Shown: positions 1 to 7,955 of the stretch, piece after piece
How positions within the stretch are numbered: the stretch's first letter is position 1
Layout of the letters: every line of letters begins with the position of its first letter
Assembly (NCBI RefSeq): GCF_007558815.1
Contig: NZ_VLTJ01000039.1
Location: 434,001 to 498,000 of the forward strand
Direction of reading: 5' to 3'
Origin: Verticiella sediminum
Lineage (GTDB): Bacteria > Pseudomonadota > Gammaproteobacteria > Burkholderiales > Burkholderiaceae_B
Length of the DNA: 64,000 nt
Made by a program: the position numbers and the translations under genes
Notes under the pieces: model-generated
What the model saw: only the letters and a program-made list of their open reading frames with translations
What the model was told of the DNA's origin: nothing
Database searches by the model: none

Positions 1-14
1 GCAGGAGATATGTC

Positions 15-200
15 ATGAATTGGCTTTTACCGGACTTTGCGCGGCACCCTGTCTATGTGGGCGGCGGCAAGGGCTCGCCGCTGCTGGCGTGGCAGGTAGC
101 AGGCGAGGCGCTGCCCTGTTGTCGCGACATCGCGGAAGATGGGCCGGATGTGCTGCTTTCCAGGGTGATGCCGTTCCTCACTCAAGGAGACAACGCGTGA
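15..200 (+). CDS. small ORF or 3' end of an upstream gene, translationally coupled to leuC
   Basis: I do not recognise this protein. The frame is open to the left edge of the window, so it may be the tail of a longer protein. A GGAG-type ribosome site at 3-7 followed by ATG at 15 also allows a complete 61-residue product. It contains a glycine-rich stretch (VGGGKGSP) and no clear domain or membrane segment. Its TGA overlaps the GTG start of leuC as GTGA, so the two are probably translated together. That coupling, rather than any motif, is the reason to take it as real. Confidence 0.45.
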   Translation: MNWLLPDFARHPVYVGGGKGSPLLAWQVAGEALPCCRDIAEDGPDVLLSRVMPFLTQGDNA

Positions 201-1603
201 AGCCGCCGACCACCCTTTATCGCAAGCTGGTCGATTCGCACACGGTGACACAGCTCGATGAACAGAACGTTCTTCTGTTCTGCGACCTGCATCTGATGAA
301 CGAATACACCAGCCCCCAGGCGTTTGCCGGCCTGCACGAGCAGCAGCGGGAAGTCGCCATGCCGGGGCAGAACGTGGCCACGGTGAGTCACATCATTCCG
401 ACGCATCCGGTACGCAACCGCGTGATCCAGGACCCCGCATCGGCGTTGCAGGCCAGCAACCTCAAACGCAACTGCGAACGCCACGGCATTGCCCTCTTCG
501 ATACCAACGACGCGTTGCAGGGAATCGAGCACGTCATCGCGCCCGAACACGGCATGATCCGCCCCGGCATGGTGGTGATCTGCGGCGACAGCCACACCAC
601 CACCTACGGTGCGCTCGGGGCGCTGGGCTTCGGCATCGGTACCTCGGAGGTCGAGCACGTACTGGCCACACAGACCCTGGTCTACCGGCTGGCGCAGGAC
701 ATGCGCATCCGGGTCGACGGGCAACTGCCGCTGGGAACTACGGCGAAAGACCTGATCCTGATGATCATCAGCCGCATCGGCGCCCAGGGCGCACGCGGCT
801 TCGTGGTGGAGTTCTGCGGCACCGCGATCGAGTCGCTGTCGATAGAGGCCCGCTTCACGCTTTGCAACATGGCAGTGGAAGCCGGAGCGCGCGGCGCGCT
901 GATCGCGCCGGACCGGGCCGCGGCCGACTATGTATTGGCGCGCGCGCCCGACATCGATGCCACCCAGCGAGAACTCGCGCTGGCACATTGGGCCACGCTG
1001 CGCAGCGACGAGGGCGCCCCATTCGACGTGGAGCACCGCTTCGATGCGGCGCAGGTCGCACCCTACGTGACATGGGGCACCAGCCCTGATCAGGCGGTGG
1101 CCGTCGACGGCGTCGTGCCGGCGGCCGAGGGCGCGCAGCGCACGAGCATCGAACAGGCGCAGCGCTATACCGGCTTGGCGGCCGGGACGCCGCTCGAAGG
1201 GTTGGCCGTGCAGCATGTGTTCATCGGCTCCTGCACCAACGCGCGCATCGAGGACCTGCGAGCGGTTGCTCAGGTGGTTGGAGACCGGCACGTCGCGCCC
1301 GGTTTGCGCGCGATGGTGGTGCCGGGCTCCGGCGCCGTGCGAGCACAGGCGGAGGCCGAAGGCATTGCCGCGCTGCTGATGCGCGCAGGCTTCGAATGGC
1401 GCCAGCCCGGGTGCTCGATGTGCCTTGCCATGAACGACGACGTGCTCTCGCCAGGCGAGCGCTGCGCATCCACGACCAACCGCAACTTCGAGGGGCGGCA
1501 GGGGCGCGGCGCCATCACACACCTCATGAGTCCCGCCATGGCCGCCGCTGCCGCGATCACCGGCCGCATCACCGATGTCCGCAAGCTGGAGACGCTGCCA
1601 TGA
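197..1603 (+). CDS. leuC: 3-isopropylmalate dehydratase large subunit (LeuC-type aconitase family)
   Basis: Large subunit of the [4Fe-4S] hydro-lyase that isomerises 2- to 3-isopropylmalate in leucine synthesis or, in paralogues, related hydroxyacids. The GTG at 197 is chosen because AAGGAG lies at 184-189 and it gives 468 residues, the usual LeuC length; the in-frame extension to position 20 has no family support. Visible motifs are CGDSHTTTYGA near residue 130 and the cluster cysteines in GSCTNARIEDL and in QPGCSMCLAMN towards the C-terminus. The stop overlaps the leuD start (ATGA). No leuB follows, so this may be a second, accessory leuCD pair acting on another substrate; that is inference. 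Confidence 0.9.
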   Translation: MKPPTTLYRKLVDSHTVTQLDEQNVLLFCDLHLMNEYTSPQAFAGLHEQQREVAMPGQNVATVSHIIPTHPVRNRVIQDPASALQASNLKRNCERHGIALFDTNDALQGIEHVIAPEHGMIRPGMVVICGDSHTTTYGALGALGFGIGTSEVEHVLATQTLVYRLAQDMRIRVDGQLPLGTTAKDLILMIISRIGAQGARGFVVEFCGTAIESLSIEARFTLCNMAVEAGARGALIAPDRAAADYVLARAPDIDATQRELALAHWATLRSDEGAPFDVEHRFDAAQVAPYVTWGTSPDQAVAVDGVVPAAEGAQRTSIEQAQRYTGLAAGTPLEGLAVQHVFIGSCTNARIEDLRAVAQVVGDRHVAPGLRAMVVPGSGAVRAQAEAEGIAALLMRAGFEWRQPGCSMCLAMNDDVLSPGERCASTTNRNFEGRQGRGAITHLMSPAMAAAAAITGRITDVRKLETLP

Positions 1604-2274
1604 CCGACACATACGACCGCATCGAGGGCATTGCCGCACCGATCGCCATTGCCAACCTCGACACCGACCAGATCATGCCCAAGCAGTTCCTGCGGGGCAT
1701 CGACAAGGCGGGGCTGGCGCAGGGCCTGTTGTGGGACCTGCGTTTTCATGGCGACGGCAGCCCGCGCAAGGATTTCGTGCTCAACCGCCCGGCGTATGCG
1801 GGCACGCGCATCCTCATCGGCGATGCCAATTTCGGCTGCGGTTCGAGCCGCGAGCACGCGGTGTGGGGGCTGCGGCAGTACGGCATCGACGCGGTGATCG
1901 CGCCGAGCTTCGGCGAGATCTTCTATTCGAACGCGATGAACAACCGGCTGCTCCCGGTGATGCTTCCCGAAGCCGACGTCCACGCGCTGCTCGACGCGGC
2001 CGCGGCGGCGGTGCTGCCGCTGCACATCGAAATCGACGTGCAGCGCCTCGAAGTGCGCTCGCCGCTGGGCACGCATGCCTTCGCGCTGTCGGCACGCCAT
2101 CGCACCATGTTCCTCGAAGGCCTCGACCTGATCGGCGCCTCGCTGGTGCACCGATCGGCTATCGCGGCCTTCGCACAGCGTCACTGGGCTGAACAGCCCT
2201 GGACGCGCGACGTTGCGCGCCGCACGAGGGCGCGACTCGATCGTCCCGCACGTGGTGGGGGCCTGAAGACGTAG
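1600..2274 (+). CDS. leuD: 3-isopropylmalate dehydratase small subunit (LeuD)
   Basis: Small swivelling-domain subunit that completes the active site of LeuC. It starts in the ATGA overlap with leuC. The conserved NLDTDQIMPKQFL segment lies near residues 19-31, and the substrate-recognition stretch GDANFGCGSSREHAVWGL near residues 75-92. At 224 residues it is somewhat longer than many LeuD proteins, because of a basic C-terminal tail (RRTRARLDRPARGGG). Transcription runs towards the rpsT terminator, which lies between the two genes in opposite orientation. Confidence 0.9.
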   Translation: MTDTYDRIEGIAAPIAIANLDTDQIMPKQFLRGIDKAGLAQGLLWDLRFHGDGSPRKDFVLNRPAYAGTRILIGDANFGCGSSREHAVWGLRQYGIDAVIAPSFGEIFYSNAMNNRLLPVMLPEADVHALLDAAAAAVLPLHIEIDVQRLEVRSPLGTHAFALSARHRTMFLEGLDLIGASLVHRSAIAAFAQRHWAEQPWTRDVARRTRARLDRPARGGGLKT

Positions 2275-2311
2275 GCGGCACCCGGCAGGCTGCGCCGGTA
2301 CACCCCGCACC

Positions 2312-2341
2312 AAAGAAAAAGCCCGCCGAGCGGCGAGCTTT
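2312..2341 (-). terminator. intrinsic terminator of rpsT, possibly bidirectional
   Basis: A ten-pair stem (one G-T wobble) runs 2318-2327 with 2332-2341, around the four-base loop at 2328-2331. On the minus strand it is followed by a T-rich run opposite the A-rich bases 2311-2317. It lies 57 bases past the rpsT stop and 38 bases past the leuD stop, so it may serve both converging genes. Confidence 0.75.
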
Positions 2342-2397
2342 CTCTTGACATCCGACGTCTGTCGGCACGCCCGCCATGCGGGCACACATGCGCAGAC

Positions 2398-2670
2398 TCA
2401 GGCGGAGGCGCCGAGCGACTTGATCGCGGCAGCCAGGCGGCTCTTGTGGCGAGCGGCCTTGTTCTTGTGGATGATGTTCTTGTCGGCCACGCGGTCGATC
2501 ACGCTGCTCGTCTTGCGGAACACTTCGTTCGCAGCGGCCTGGTCGCCGGCTTCGACGGCTTGGCGTACGCGCTTGATCGAGGTGCGCAGCATGGAGCGCA
2601 GGCTGGAGTTGTGCTTGTTGCGGGCAACGGCCTGACGGGCACGCTTGCGAGCTTGGGCGGAATTGGCCAT
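2398..2670 (-). CDS. rpsT: 30S ribosomal protein S20
   Basis: Small-subunit ribosomal protein that binds 16S rRNA early in assembly. The 90-residue product has the classic start [13 protein letters not shown], is very rich in Lys/Arg/Ala, and carries the family segments [16 protein letters not shown] and [18 protein letters not shown]; length is typical. The ATG at 2670 fixes the standard N-terminus. It is transcribed alone. The upstream stretch 2671-2945 holds no gene; around 2867-2894 it contains an A/T-rich inverted repeat (TGCATT...AATGCA), which could belong to its promoter region. Confidence 0.97.
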   Translation of the reverse strand: MANSAQARKRARQAVARNKHNSSLRSMLRTSIKRVRQAVEAGDQAAANEVFRKTSSVIDRVADKNIIHKNKAARHKSRLAAAIKSLGASA

Positions 2671-2945
2671 GTATTATCCGAGTCTGTCTAGTAAATGAGC
2701 CCACCGGGCAGGCCGGTATGGGCCGATATAACGAATAGAACGCCCGGACCTAGGAAGGGACGGCTCCCATGAGCGGGCTGGGGCTCATCGGTGCAGGCGA
2801 GGGCAAGAAGCTTCTGCCGAATGGCTTGCGAAGCGTGTTGGCCCTGGGCGCTGGCGCCGATTGGGGTGCATTAAATGCGATGCATGTAAATGCAAAGCAG
2901 GAGATATTACCACCTGGCGGCCCTATGCACAAGGTTTGCCAAGCG

Positions 2946-4448
2946 TCAATCGTCACGACGCAAGCGGCCGATTTGCCGTTGCTGCATCAGCAGCACGGCC
3001 GCCGCGGTCACGGCGAGAAGCGCGGCCGCCGTCAGGAAGGTGCCGTTGAAGGCCGTCTCGAAGGCATCGCGCGCGGCGCCGGCGAATTGGGCGGACAGGC
3101 CTTCGGGAAGAGACCGCGCGTAGTGCAGCGCATCGTCCAGGTTCTCCCGCGCGGCCGCGGGAACGCCGCTCGCCCCGGGCGGCGCGACGAAGGCATGTCC
3201 GTGCAGCAGGGCCATGAGGCTGCCGAGCGCCGCGATGCCCAGCGCGCCGCCCAGCTCGTAGGACACCTCTTCGATGGAGGCCGCCATGCCGACGCGTTCG
3301 GCCGGCGCGCTCAGCAGCATCGCGCTCGAAGCGCCCGTCATGGTGGCGCCCACGCCCAGGCCGAGCACAGCCAGGCAGGCGAGTTCGATGCCCAGGCTGT
3401 GGCCCAGCGCGCCGATATAGCCGGCCAGCCCCAGCGCCGAGGCGGCGAGGCCGGCTCCGATGATCGCGGGCGCGCCGAGGCGGCGCATGGCGATGCCCGC
3501 GGCCGGGCCCGCGACCAGCGAGGCCAGCGGGATCGGCAGGATGTACAGGCCGGTTTCCCAGGGGCTCAGACCGTGCACCAGTTGCATGCGCTGGCTCAGG
3601 ATCAGTTCGGCACCGATCAGCGCCATGGCCGCGACCACGGCCGCCACGGCGCCGCTGGAGAACACCCGATTGCGGAACAGCCTGAAATCGATCATCGGGC
3701 TGGCGAGCCGTAACTGGCGGCGCGCGAAGGCGGCCAGCAGCACGGCGCCCAGGGCGAGCGCAATCAGCACGCCGGGCAGCGGCGCCGACGGCCGGCCGGC
3801 TTCCTTGATGCCATAGGTCAGGCAGAGCAGGCCCAGCATCACCAGGATCGAGCCCGGCAGGTCCCATGCCTGGTCGCGGTTGCCGGGCCGGCGCGCGATG
3901 GCCAGCCAGGCGAGCGGCAGGGTGGCGAGCACGATGGGCACGTTGACCAGGAACACCGAGCCCCACCAGAAGTGCTCGAGCAGGGCGCCGCCGGCGAGCG
4001 GGCCGAAGGCCGCGCCGCCCGAGGCCACGGCCGCCCAGATACCGATGGCGAGCGAGCGCTCGTCCGGATCGGCGAACTCGTGGCGGATGATGGCGAGCGT
4101 GGCCGGCATCATCAGCGCTGCGCCGACCGCGAGCGTGGCGCGCGCGCCGATGAGCGGGACCGGCGCGGGCGCGTAGGCCGCCGCGAGCGAGGCCAGGCCG
4201 AACACTGCCAGCCCGGCGAGGAACATGGGCTTGTGCCCATATTTGTCGCCCAGCGCGCCGGCCGCCGGCAGCAGGCTGGCCACCACCAGCGGATAGGCGC
4301 TGACGATCCACAGGCGTTGCGCGCCGCTCGCGCCCAGCGCCTGCGTCAGGCGCGGCAGCGCGGTGTACAGGATCGTCATGTCGACGACGATGAGGAACAG
4401 GGCGATCGAGACGATCACCAGGATCAGCCAGCGATTGGATAGGGACAT
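2946..4448 (-). CDS. 14-TM MFS drug efflux transporter (QacA/SmvA type)
   Basis: Proton-driven efflux pump of the inner membrane, DHA2/14-spanner group. The start MSLSNRWLILVIVSIALFLIV enters the first membrane helix directly. The acidic motif DMTILYTALPRL in helix 1 and the loop GALGDKYGHKPMF after helix 2 are typical of the QacA/SmvA branch, as is the length of about 500 residues with hydrophobic segments to the end. ATGs at 4454 and 4463 are alternative starts; none has a strong ribosome site. The gene is divergent from a TetR gene across about 100 bases, so it is probably repressed by it. Substrates (biguanides, quaternary amines, viologens) are suggested only by family. Confidence 0.85.
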   Translation of the reverse strand: MSLSNRWLILVIVSIALFLIVVDMTILYTALPRLTQALGASGAQRLWIVSAYPLVVASLLPAAGALGDKYGHKPMFLAGLAVFGLASLAAAYAPAPVPLIGARATLAVGAALMMPATLAIIRHEFADPDERSLAIGIWAAVASGGAAFGPLAGGALLEHFWWGSVFLVNVPIVLATLPLAWLAIARRPGNRDQAWDLPGSILVMLGLLCLTYGIKEAGRPSAPLPGVLIALALGAVLLAAFARRQLRLASPMIDFRLFRNRVFSSGAVAAVVAAMALIGAELILSQRMQLVHGLSPWETGLYILPIPLASLVAGPAAGIAMRRLGAPAIIGAGLAASALGLAGYIGALGHSLGIELACLAVLGLGVGATMTGASSAMLLSAPAERVGMAASIEEVSYELGGALGIAALGSLMALLHGHAFVAPPGASGVPAAARENLDDALHYARSLPEGLSAQFAGAARDAFETAFNGTFLTAAALLAVTAAAVLLMQQRQIGRLRRDD

Positions 4449-4506
4449 GCGCATGCCCGGCATAGGGGCCTTGGTCGACCCGGGAGGTAGGGCGGGGTAT
4501 TATATC

Positions 4507-4520
4507 AATACATACGTATT
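4507..4520. promoter_or_regulatory. candidate TetR operator between the efflux pump and its regulator
   Basis: The intergenic region is notably A/T-rich around 4497-4530 and holds the inverted repeat AATAC-N4-GTATT, with an inner perfect palindrome ATACGTAT at 4512-4519. A palindrome centred between divergent pump and TetR genes is the usual operator arrangement. Binding is inferred. Confidence 0.55.
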
Positions 4521-4552
4521 TATTTAAATCCAGAGAATCGCGGAGCATCGAC

Positions 4553-5092
4553 ATGGGACGACGACGCAGCATCGATCGCGAAGCCGTGCTGGACGCGGCC
4601 GAGGCCATCGTCATCGAGAGCGGTGCGGCTGGCCTGACCATCGATGCCGTGGCCCGGGCCATGGGCATCACCAAGGGCGGCGTGCAGTACGCCTTCGGTT
4701 CCAAGGATGCGCTGGTGGACGCCATGCTCGAGCGCTGGGACCGGACCTACGAGGCGCAACTGCGCGAACTGGCCGGCGCGGCGCCGACGCCCGTCGACGC
4801 CATGCGCGCCCACATACGCATCATGCGCGAGCTGCCCGACGCCGGCCACGTGAAGGCGGCCAGCCTGATGGCCGCGCTCATCCGCGAGCCCGAGCGGCTC
4901 GCCGGCACGCGTGCGTGGTACGCCGAGCGCATGCGCGGGCTCGACGCCGCGAGCGACGAGGGCCGGCGCGCACGCCTGGCCTTCCTTGCCGCCGAGGGGG
5001 CGTTCCTGCTGCGTTATTTCGGCTTCATGGACATGAGCCGCGACGAGTGGGATTCCGCGTTCGCCGACATCGACCGTCTGGCCGGCGCCTGA
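4553..5092 (+). CDS. TetR-family transcriptional regulator, divergent from the efflux pump
   Basis: DNA-binding repressor of 179 residues. The N-terminal helix-turn-helix spans about residues 10-55, with the TetR pattern AVLDAAEAIVIESGAAGLTI and the recognition region MGITKGGVQYAFGSKDAL. The C-terminal two thirds is the all-helical ligand-binding and dimer domain and matches nothing more specific. GGAG at 4543-4546 precedes the ATG by seven bases. Its position makes it the likely local repressor of the MFS pump. Downstream, 5100-5126 forms a GC-rich hairpin without a T run. Confidence 0.88.
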   Translation: MGRRRSIDREAVLDAAEAIVIESGAAGLTIDAVARAMGITKGGVQYAFGSKDALVDAMLERWDRTYEAQLRELAGAAPTPVDAMRAHIRIMRELPDAGHVKAASLMAALIREPERLAGTRAWYAERMRGLDAASDEGRRARLAFLAAEGAFLLRYFGFMDMSRDEWDSAFADIDRLAGA

Positions 5093-5189
5093 GGGCCCGA
5101 GCCGGCGGGCCTGCGTCCCGCCGGCTGGACAGACGCATGCCGGCGGCAGACTGCGTGCCGATGCCCGCCCGCCCGCCGAGCCGGCGGGC

Positions 5190-5972
5190 TCAGGATGCGG
5201 TATGGCCGAGCAGGCGGCGCAGGCGTGCGCGCATGGGCGTGTCGGCCGGGCGCTCCAGGCCGAGCTCGCGCAGGGCATGCTCCTGGCTGTGGCCGCTCGC
5301 CAGGTCGACTTCGCGCACCACCTGGCCCTGGGCGTAGATGAAAGCCGCATTGGCCAGGGCGAGCACGTCCTCGGCGTCGTGCGAGACCATCAGCGCGGGA
5401 ATGTTCCAGGCCGCGCGCACCTGGGCGAGCTCGTCGCGCAGCTCGTCGCGCAGCATCGGGTTGAGTGCGGCGAAGGGTTCGTCCAGCAGCAGGATGCGCG
5501 GGTTGGCCGCCAGCGCGCGGGCGAGGGCGACGCGCTGCTGCTGGCCGCCGGAAAGCGTGCGCGGCTTGGCGTCGGCCAGCGCGGCGAGGCCGAAGCGTTC
5601 GAGCAGCGCATCCACGCGCACGGCCTCGTCCGCAGGCAGCCGGCGCCGCGCCCAGTGCGTGAGGCCGAAGGCGACGTTCTGCCGCACCGTGAGGTGCGGA
5701 AAGAGCGCGTAGTGCTGGAAGAGGTAGCCCACGCCGCGCTGCGCCGCCGGCAGATCGATGCCGCGCGCCGCATCGAACAGCGTGCGGCCGTCCAGGCGGA
5801 TGTGGCCGGCTCGCGGTCGCAGCAGGCCGGCCACGGCCTGCAGGGTGAGCGACTTGCCCGAGCCCGAGGGCCCGTAGAGCGCCACGAATGGCGCGTCGCT
5901 GCGCAGGCGCGCGGCGAGCGCGAAGCGCCGCTTGCCGTCTTCGACCGTGAGTTCGATGTCGATGTCGATCAT
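5190..5972 (-). CDS. modC: molybdate ABC transporter ATPase, short form without the C-terminal TOBE/Mop domain
   Basis: ATP-hydrolysing subunit of the molybdate importer. Walker A is GPSGSGKS near residue 34, signature [15 protein letters not shown], Walker [12 protein letters not shown], then a His-loop MVSHDAED. The protein ends at 260 residues, whereas ModC of the E. coli type is about 350 and carries a molybdate-binding TOBE/Mop domain after the ATPase core; here only a short tail follows. Last gene of modB-modA-modC, 19 bases after modA. The missing domain implies no feedback by molybdate binding on this subunit (inference). Confidence 0.9.
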   Translation of the reverse strand: MIDIDIELTVEDGKRRFALAARLRSDAPFVALYGPSGSGKSLTLQAVAGLLRPRAGHIRLDGRTLFDAARGIDLPAAQRGVGYLFQHYALFPHLTVRQNVAFGLTHWARRRLPADEAVRVDALLERFGLAALADAKPRTLSGGQQQRVALARALAANPRILLLDEPFAALNPMLRDELRDELAQVRAAWNIPALMVSHDAEDVLALANAAFIYAQGQVVREVDLASGHSQEHALRELGLERPADTPMRARLRRLLGHTAS

Positions 5973-5991
5973 GGCGCGGCCAGGGCTGCGC

Positions 5992-6744
5992 TCAGGGCTG
6001 GCCGAAGCCGTACTTTTCCAGCACGGTGCGAGCCGCGGGCGTACCCAGGAACTCGACGAAAGCCTTGGCGAGATCGGGCTCGCGGCTGGCGGCGACGACC
6101 GCCACCGGATAGGTGACCGGGGTCTGGCCTTCGGGCGTGAGCGTCACCTTGACCTTGTCGCTCATGATGGCTGCGTCGGTGCGATAGACGAAGCCGGCGT
6201 CCACTTCGCCGCGGGCCACGTAGTCGAGCACCTGGCGCACGCTGTCGGCCTGCACGTACTTGGGCTCCAGCGTCTGCCACAGGCCGGCCTTTTCCAGCAC
6301 TTCCTGGGTGTAGCGGCCCGCCGGCACGCTGGCCGGCTTGCCCACGGCGATGCGCTTGACGGCGTCGCCGGTCAGGCCGTTCAGGCTGTCCACGCCGGGC
6401 CCGCCGTCGCTGGGTTCGATCAGGACCAGGGCGTTGCTGACGAAGTCGCGGCGGGTGGCCGGGTCGATCAGCGATTTCTCGGCGGCGCGGTCCATGGTTG
6501 CCTGGTCGGCGCTGGCGAACACATCGGCCGGTGCACCCTGGTCGATCTGCTGCAGCAGCGTGCCCGAGGCGGCGAAGTTCAGTTGCACGTCGGTGCCGGG
6601 ATGCTCGGCACTGAAGCTGGGGGCGAGTTCCTTGAAGGCGTTGGTCAGGCTGGCCGCGGCCGAGACCGTTAGGGTAGCGGCGTGCGTGGCGAAGGGCAGG
6701 GCGACCGCCAGGGTGGTGGCGGCGAGCAGACGGGACAGGCGCAT
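5992..6744 (-). CDS. modA: periplasmic molybdate-binding protein
   Basis: Solute receptor of the molybdate/tungstate importer. A Sec signal peptide (MRLSRLLAATTLAVALPFATHA, cut probably after residue 22) is followed by the ModA pattern TLTVSAAASLTNAFKEL, FAASGTLLQQIDQGAPADVF, SADQATMD and, late, GEVDAGFVYRTDAA. The 250-residue length is normal. It sits 13 bases after modB and before modC, so the order B-A-C differs from the more common A-B-C. Confidence 0.95.
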   Translation of the reverse strand: MRLSRLLAATTLAVALPFATHAATLTVSAAASLTNAFKELAPSFSAEHPGTDVQLNFAASGTLLQQIDQGAPADVFASADQATMDRAAEKSLIDPATRRDFVSNALVLIEPSDGGPGVDSLNGLTGDAVKRIAVGKPASVPAGRYTQEVLEKAGLWQTLEPKYVQADSVRQVLDYVARGEVDAGFVYRTDAAIMSDKVKVTLTPEGQTPVTYPVAVVAASREPDLAKAFVEFLGTPAARTVLEKYGFGQP

Positions 6745-6757
6745 GGGGACTCCAGGA

Positions 6758-7411
6758 TCAGCGAGGTGAGAAAAGCCGGTTGGACGCGACCAGGATGGCC
6801 ACGGAAAGGACGGAAGTGACGATGACGTAGAAGAAGGCGAGATCGTCGTTGCCCGCCTGCACTGCGTCGTAAATGGCCATCGAGAGCGTCTGGGTGCGTC
6901 CGGGTATGGAGCCGGCGACCATCAGCGAGGCGCCGAACTCACCCATGGCGCGGGCGAACGCGAGCAGTGTGCCGGCCAGTATTCCGGGCCAGGCCAGGGG
7001 CAGCGTCACGCGCACGAACACCGACCAGCGCGACTGGCGCAGCGTGCTGGCCGCGGCCTCCAGCGAACGGTCGACGCCGGCGAAGGCGGCGCTGGCCGAT
7101 TTCAGGACGAGCGGCAGGGCGACGATCGCCGAGGCCACCACGGCCCCGTGCCAACTGAAGATGATGGTGTAGTCCAGGTGCTCGCGCAGCCAGTTGCCCA
7201 GCGGGCTGCGGCGGCCCGCCGCCATCAGGATGAAGTAGCCGATCACCGTGGGCGGCAGCACCAGCGGCAGCATGAGGACGGCTTCGAGCAGGGTTCGCCC
7301 CGGCATGTGCGTACGTGCCACCACCCAGCCCAGGGCAACGCCCGCGAGCAGGGCGAGCACGGTGGCGACGCTGGCAACCTTGAGCGACAGGGTGAGGGGA
7401 AACCAATCCAT
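6758..7411 (-). CDS. modB: molybdate ABC transporter permease
   Basis: Inner-membrane channel subunit. The start at 7411 (MDWFPLTLSLKVASVATVLA) is preferred over upstream in-frame codons: AAGGAAC lies about a dozen bases upstream and the extension is not hydrophobic. It gives 217 residues with about five to six membrane helices and the ABC-permease EAA loop (LEAAASTLRQSRWSVFVRVTLPLAWPGI). First gene of the transporter operon, behind the ModE box and modE. Confidence 0.93.
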   Translation of the reverse strand: MDWFPLTLSLKVASVATVLALLAGVALGWVVARTHMPGRTLLEAVLMLPLVLPPTVIGYFILMAAGRRSPLGNWLREHLDYTIIFSWHGAVVASAIVALPLVLKSASAAFAGVDRSLEAAASTLRQSRWSVFVRVTLPLAWPGILAGTLLAFARAMGEFGASLMVAGSIPGRTQTLSMAIYDAVQAGNDDLAFFYVIVTSVLSVAILVASNRLFSPR

Positions 7412-7481
7412 CGTAAACGCTATGTTCCTTCGGATATGACGCATGCCGCACAAGCGCGGGAGCGGGCTTGCCGGCGTGCTT

Positions 7482-7505
7482 CGATATGTACGAAAGAATA
7501 TAACG
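7482..7505. promoter_or_regulatory. ModE box upstream of modBAC
   Basis: CGATATGTA (7482-7490), six bases, AATATAACG (7497-7505). This fits the known ModE consensus CGnTATATA-N6-8-TATATAACG at nearly every position. It lies between modE and modB, about 70 bases before the modB start, where bound ModE would repress the transporter when molybdate is sufficient. Confidence 0.75.
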
Positions 7506-7555
7506 AAACGTGAAGGCAGGGCCACTGCCGCGCTGGGCGCGGCCAGCGGCGCCGT

Positions 7556-7903
7556 TCAGGGCGCGATGAGACGGCCGAGTTCTTCGATCTCGCTGGCTGC
7601 CGCCTGCCGGGCGATGGATTCGACGGCGCGATAGCGCCGTACGATCTCCTCGCCCACGTCGGTGAGCCGGGTGCCGCCGCCGTGCGCCCCGCCGGCGCTG
7701 GCGGCGACTGCGGGGGCGGCCAGGGCGCGGTTCATTTCGTCGACGAGCAGCCAGGCCCGCCGGTAGGACATGTCAAAGCGCTTGGCCGCCGCGGAGATCG
7801 AGCCGGTCTCGGCGATCGCCTCGAGCAGCGCCACCTTGCCCGGCCCGATGGCGATGGTGGCGTCACGGTAGAGGCGCAGGCGGAACTGGACGGCGACTGT
7901 CAT
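7556..7903 (-). CDS. modE: ModE-like molybdenum regulator, winged-helix domain only
   Basis: Transcription factor controlling molybdate uptake. The 115 residues match the N-terminal winged helix of ModE (LLEAIAETGSISAAAKRFDMSYRRAWLLVDEMN, then GGGTRLTDVGEEIVRRYR). The tandem Mop domains that bind molybdate in full ModE (about 260 residues) are absent, so it must sense the anion differently or use a partner. Same strand as modB, with the ModE box between them. Start at 7903 gives a normal family N-terminus. Confidence 0.88.
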   Translation of the reverse strand: MTVAVQFRLRLYRDATIAIGPGKVALLEAIAETGSISAAAKRFDMSYRRAWLLVDEMNRALAAPAVAASAGGAHGGGTRLTDVGEEIVRRYRAVESIARQAAASEIEELGRLIAP

Positions 7904-7955
7904 GGCAAGGGCGGCGATCGGGGAGCCTTACTCTACCCGAGCCGCGCCCTGGCGT

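Noticed and set aside
182-1639. Long antisense frame opposite leuC
   Set aside because: Composition is a GC-skewed shadow (His/Arg/Ala/Gly-rich) with no domain, while the plus strand encodes an intact LeuC.
5100-5126. Perfect GC-rich hairpin after the TetR gene as an intrinsic terminator
   Set aside because: No T run follows on either strand. It may stall transcription but does not meet the usual pattern.
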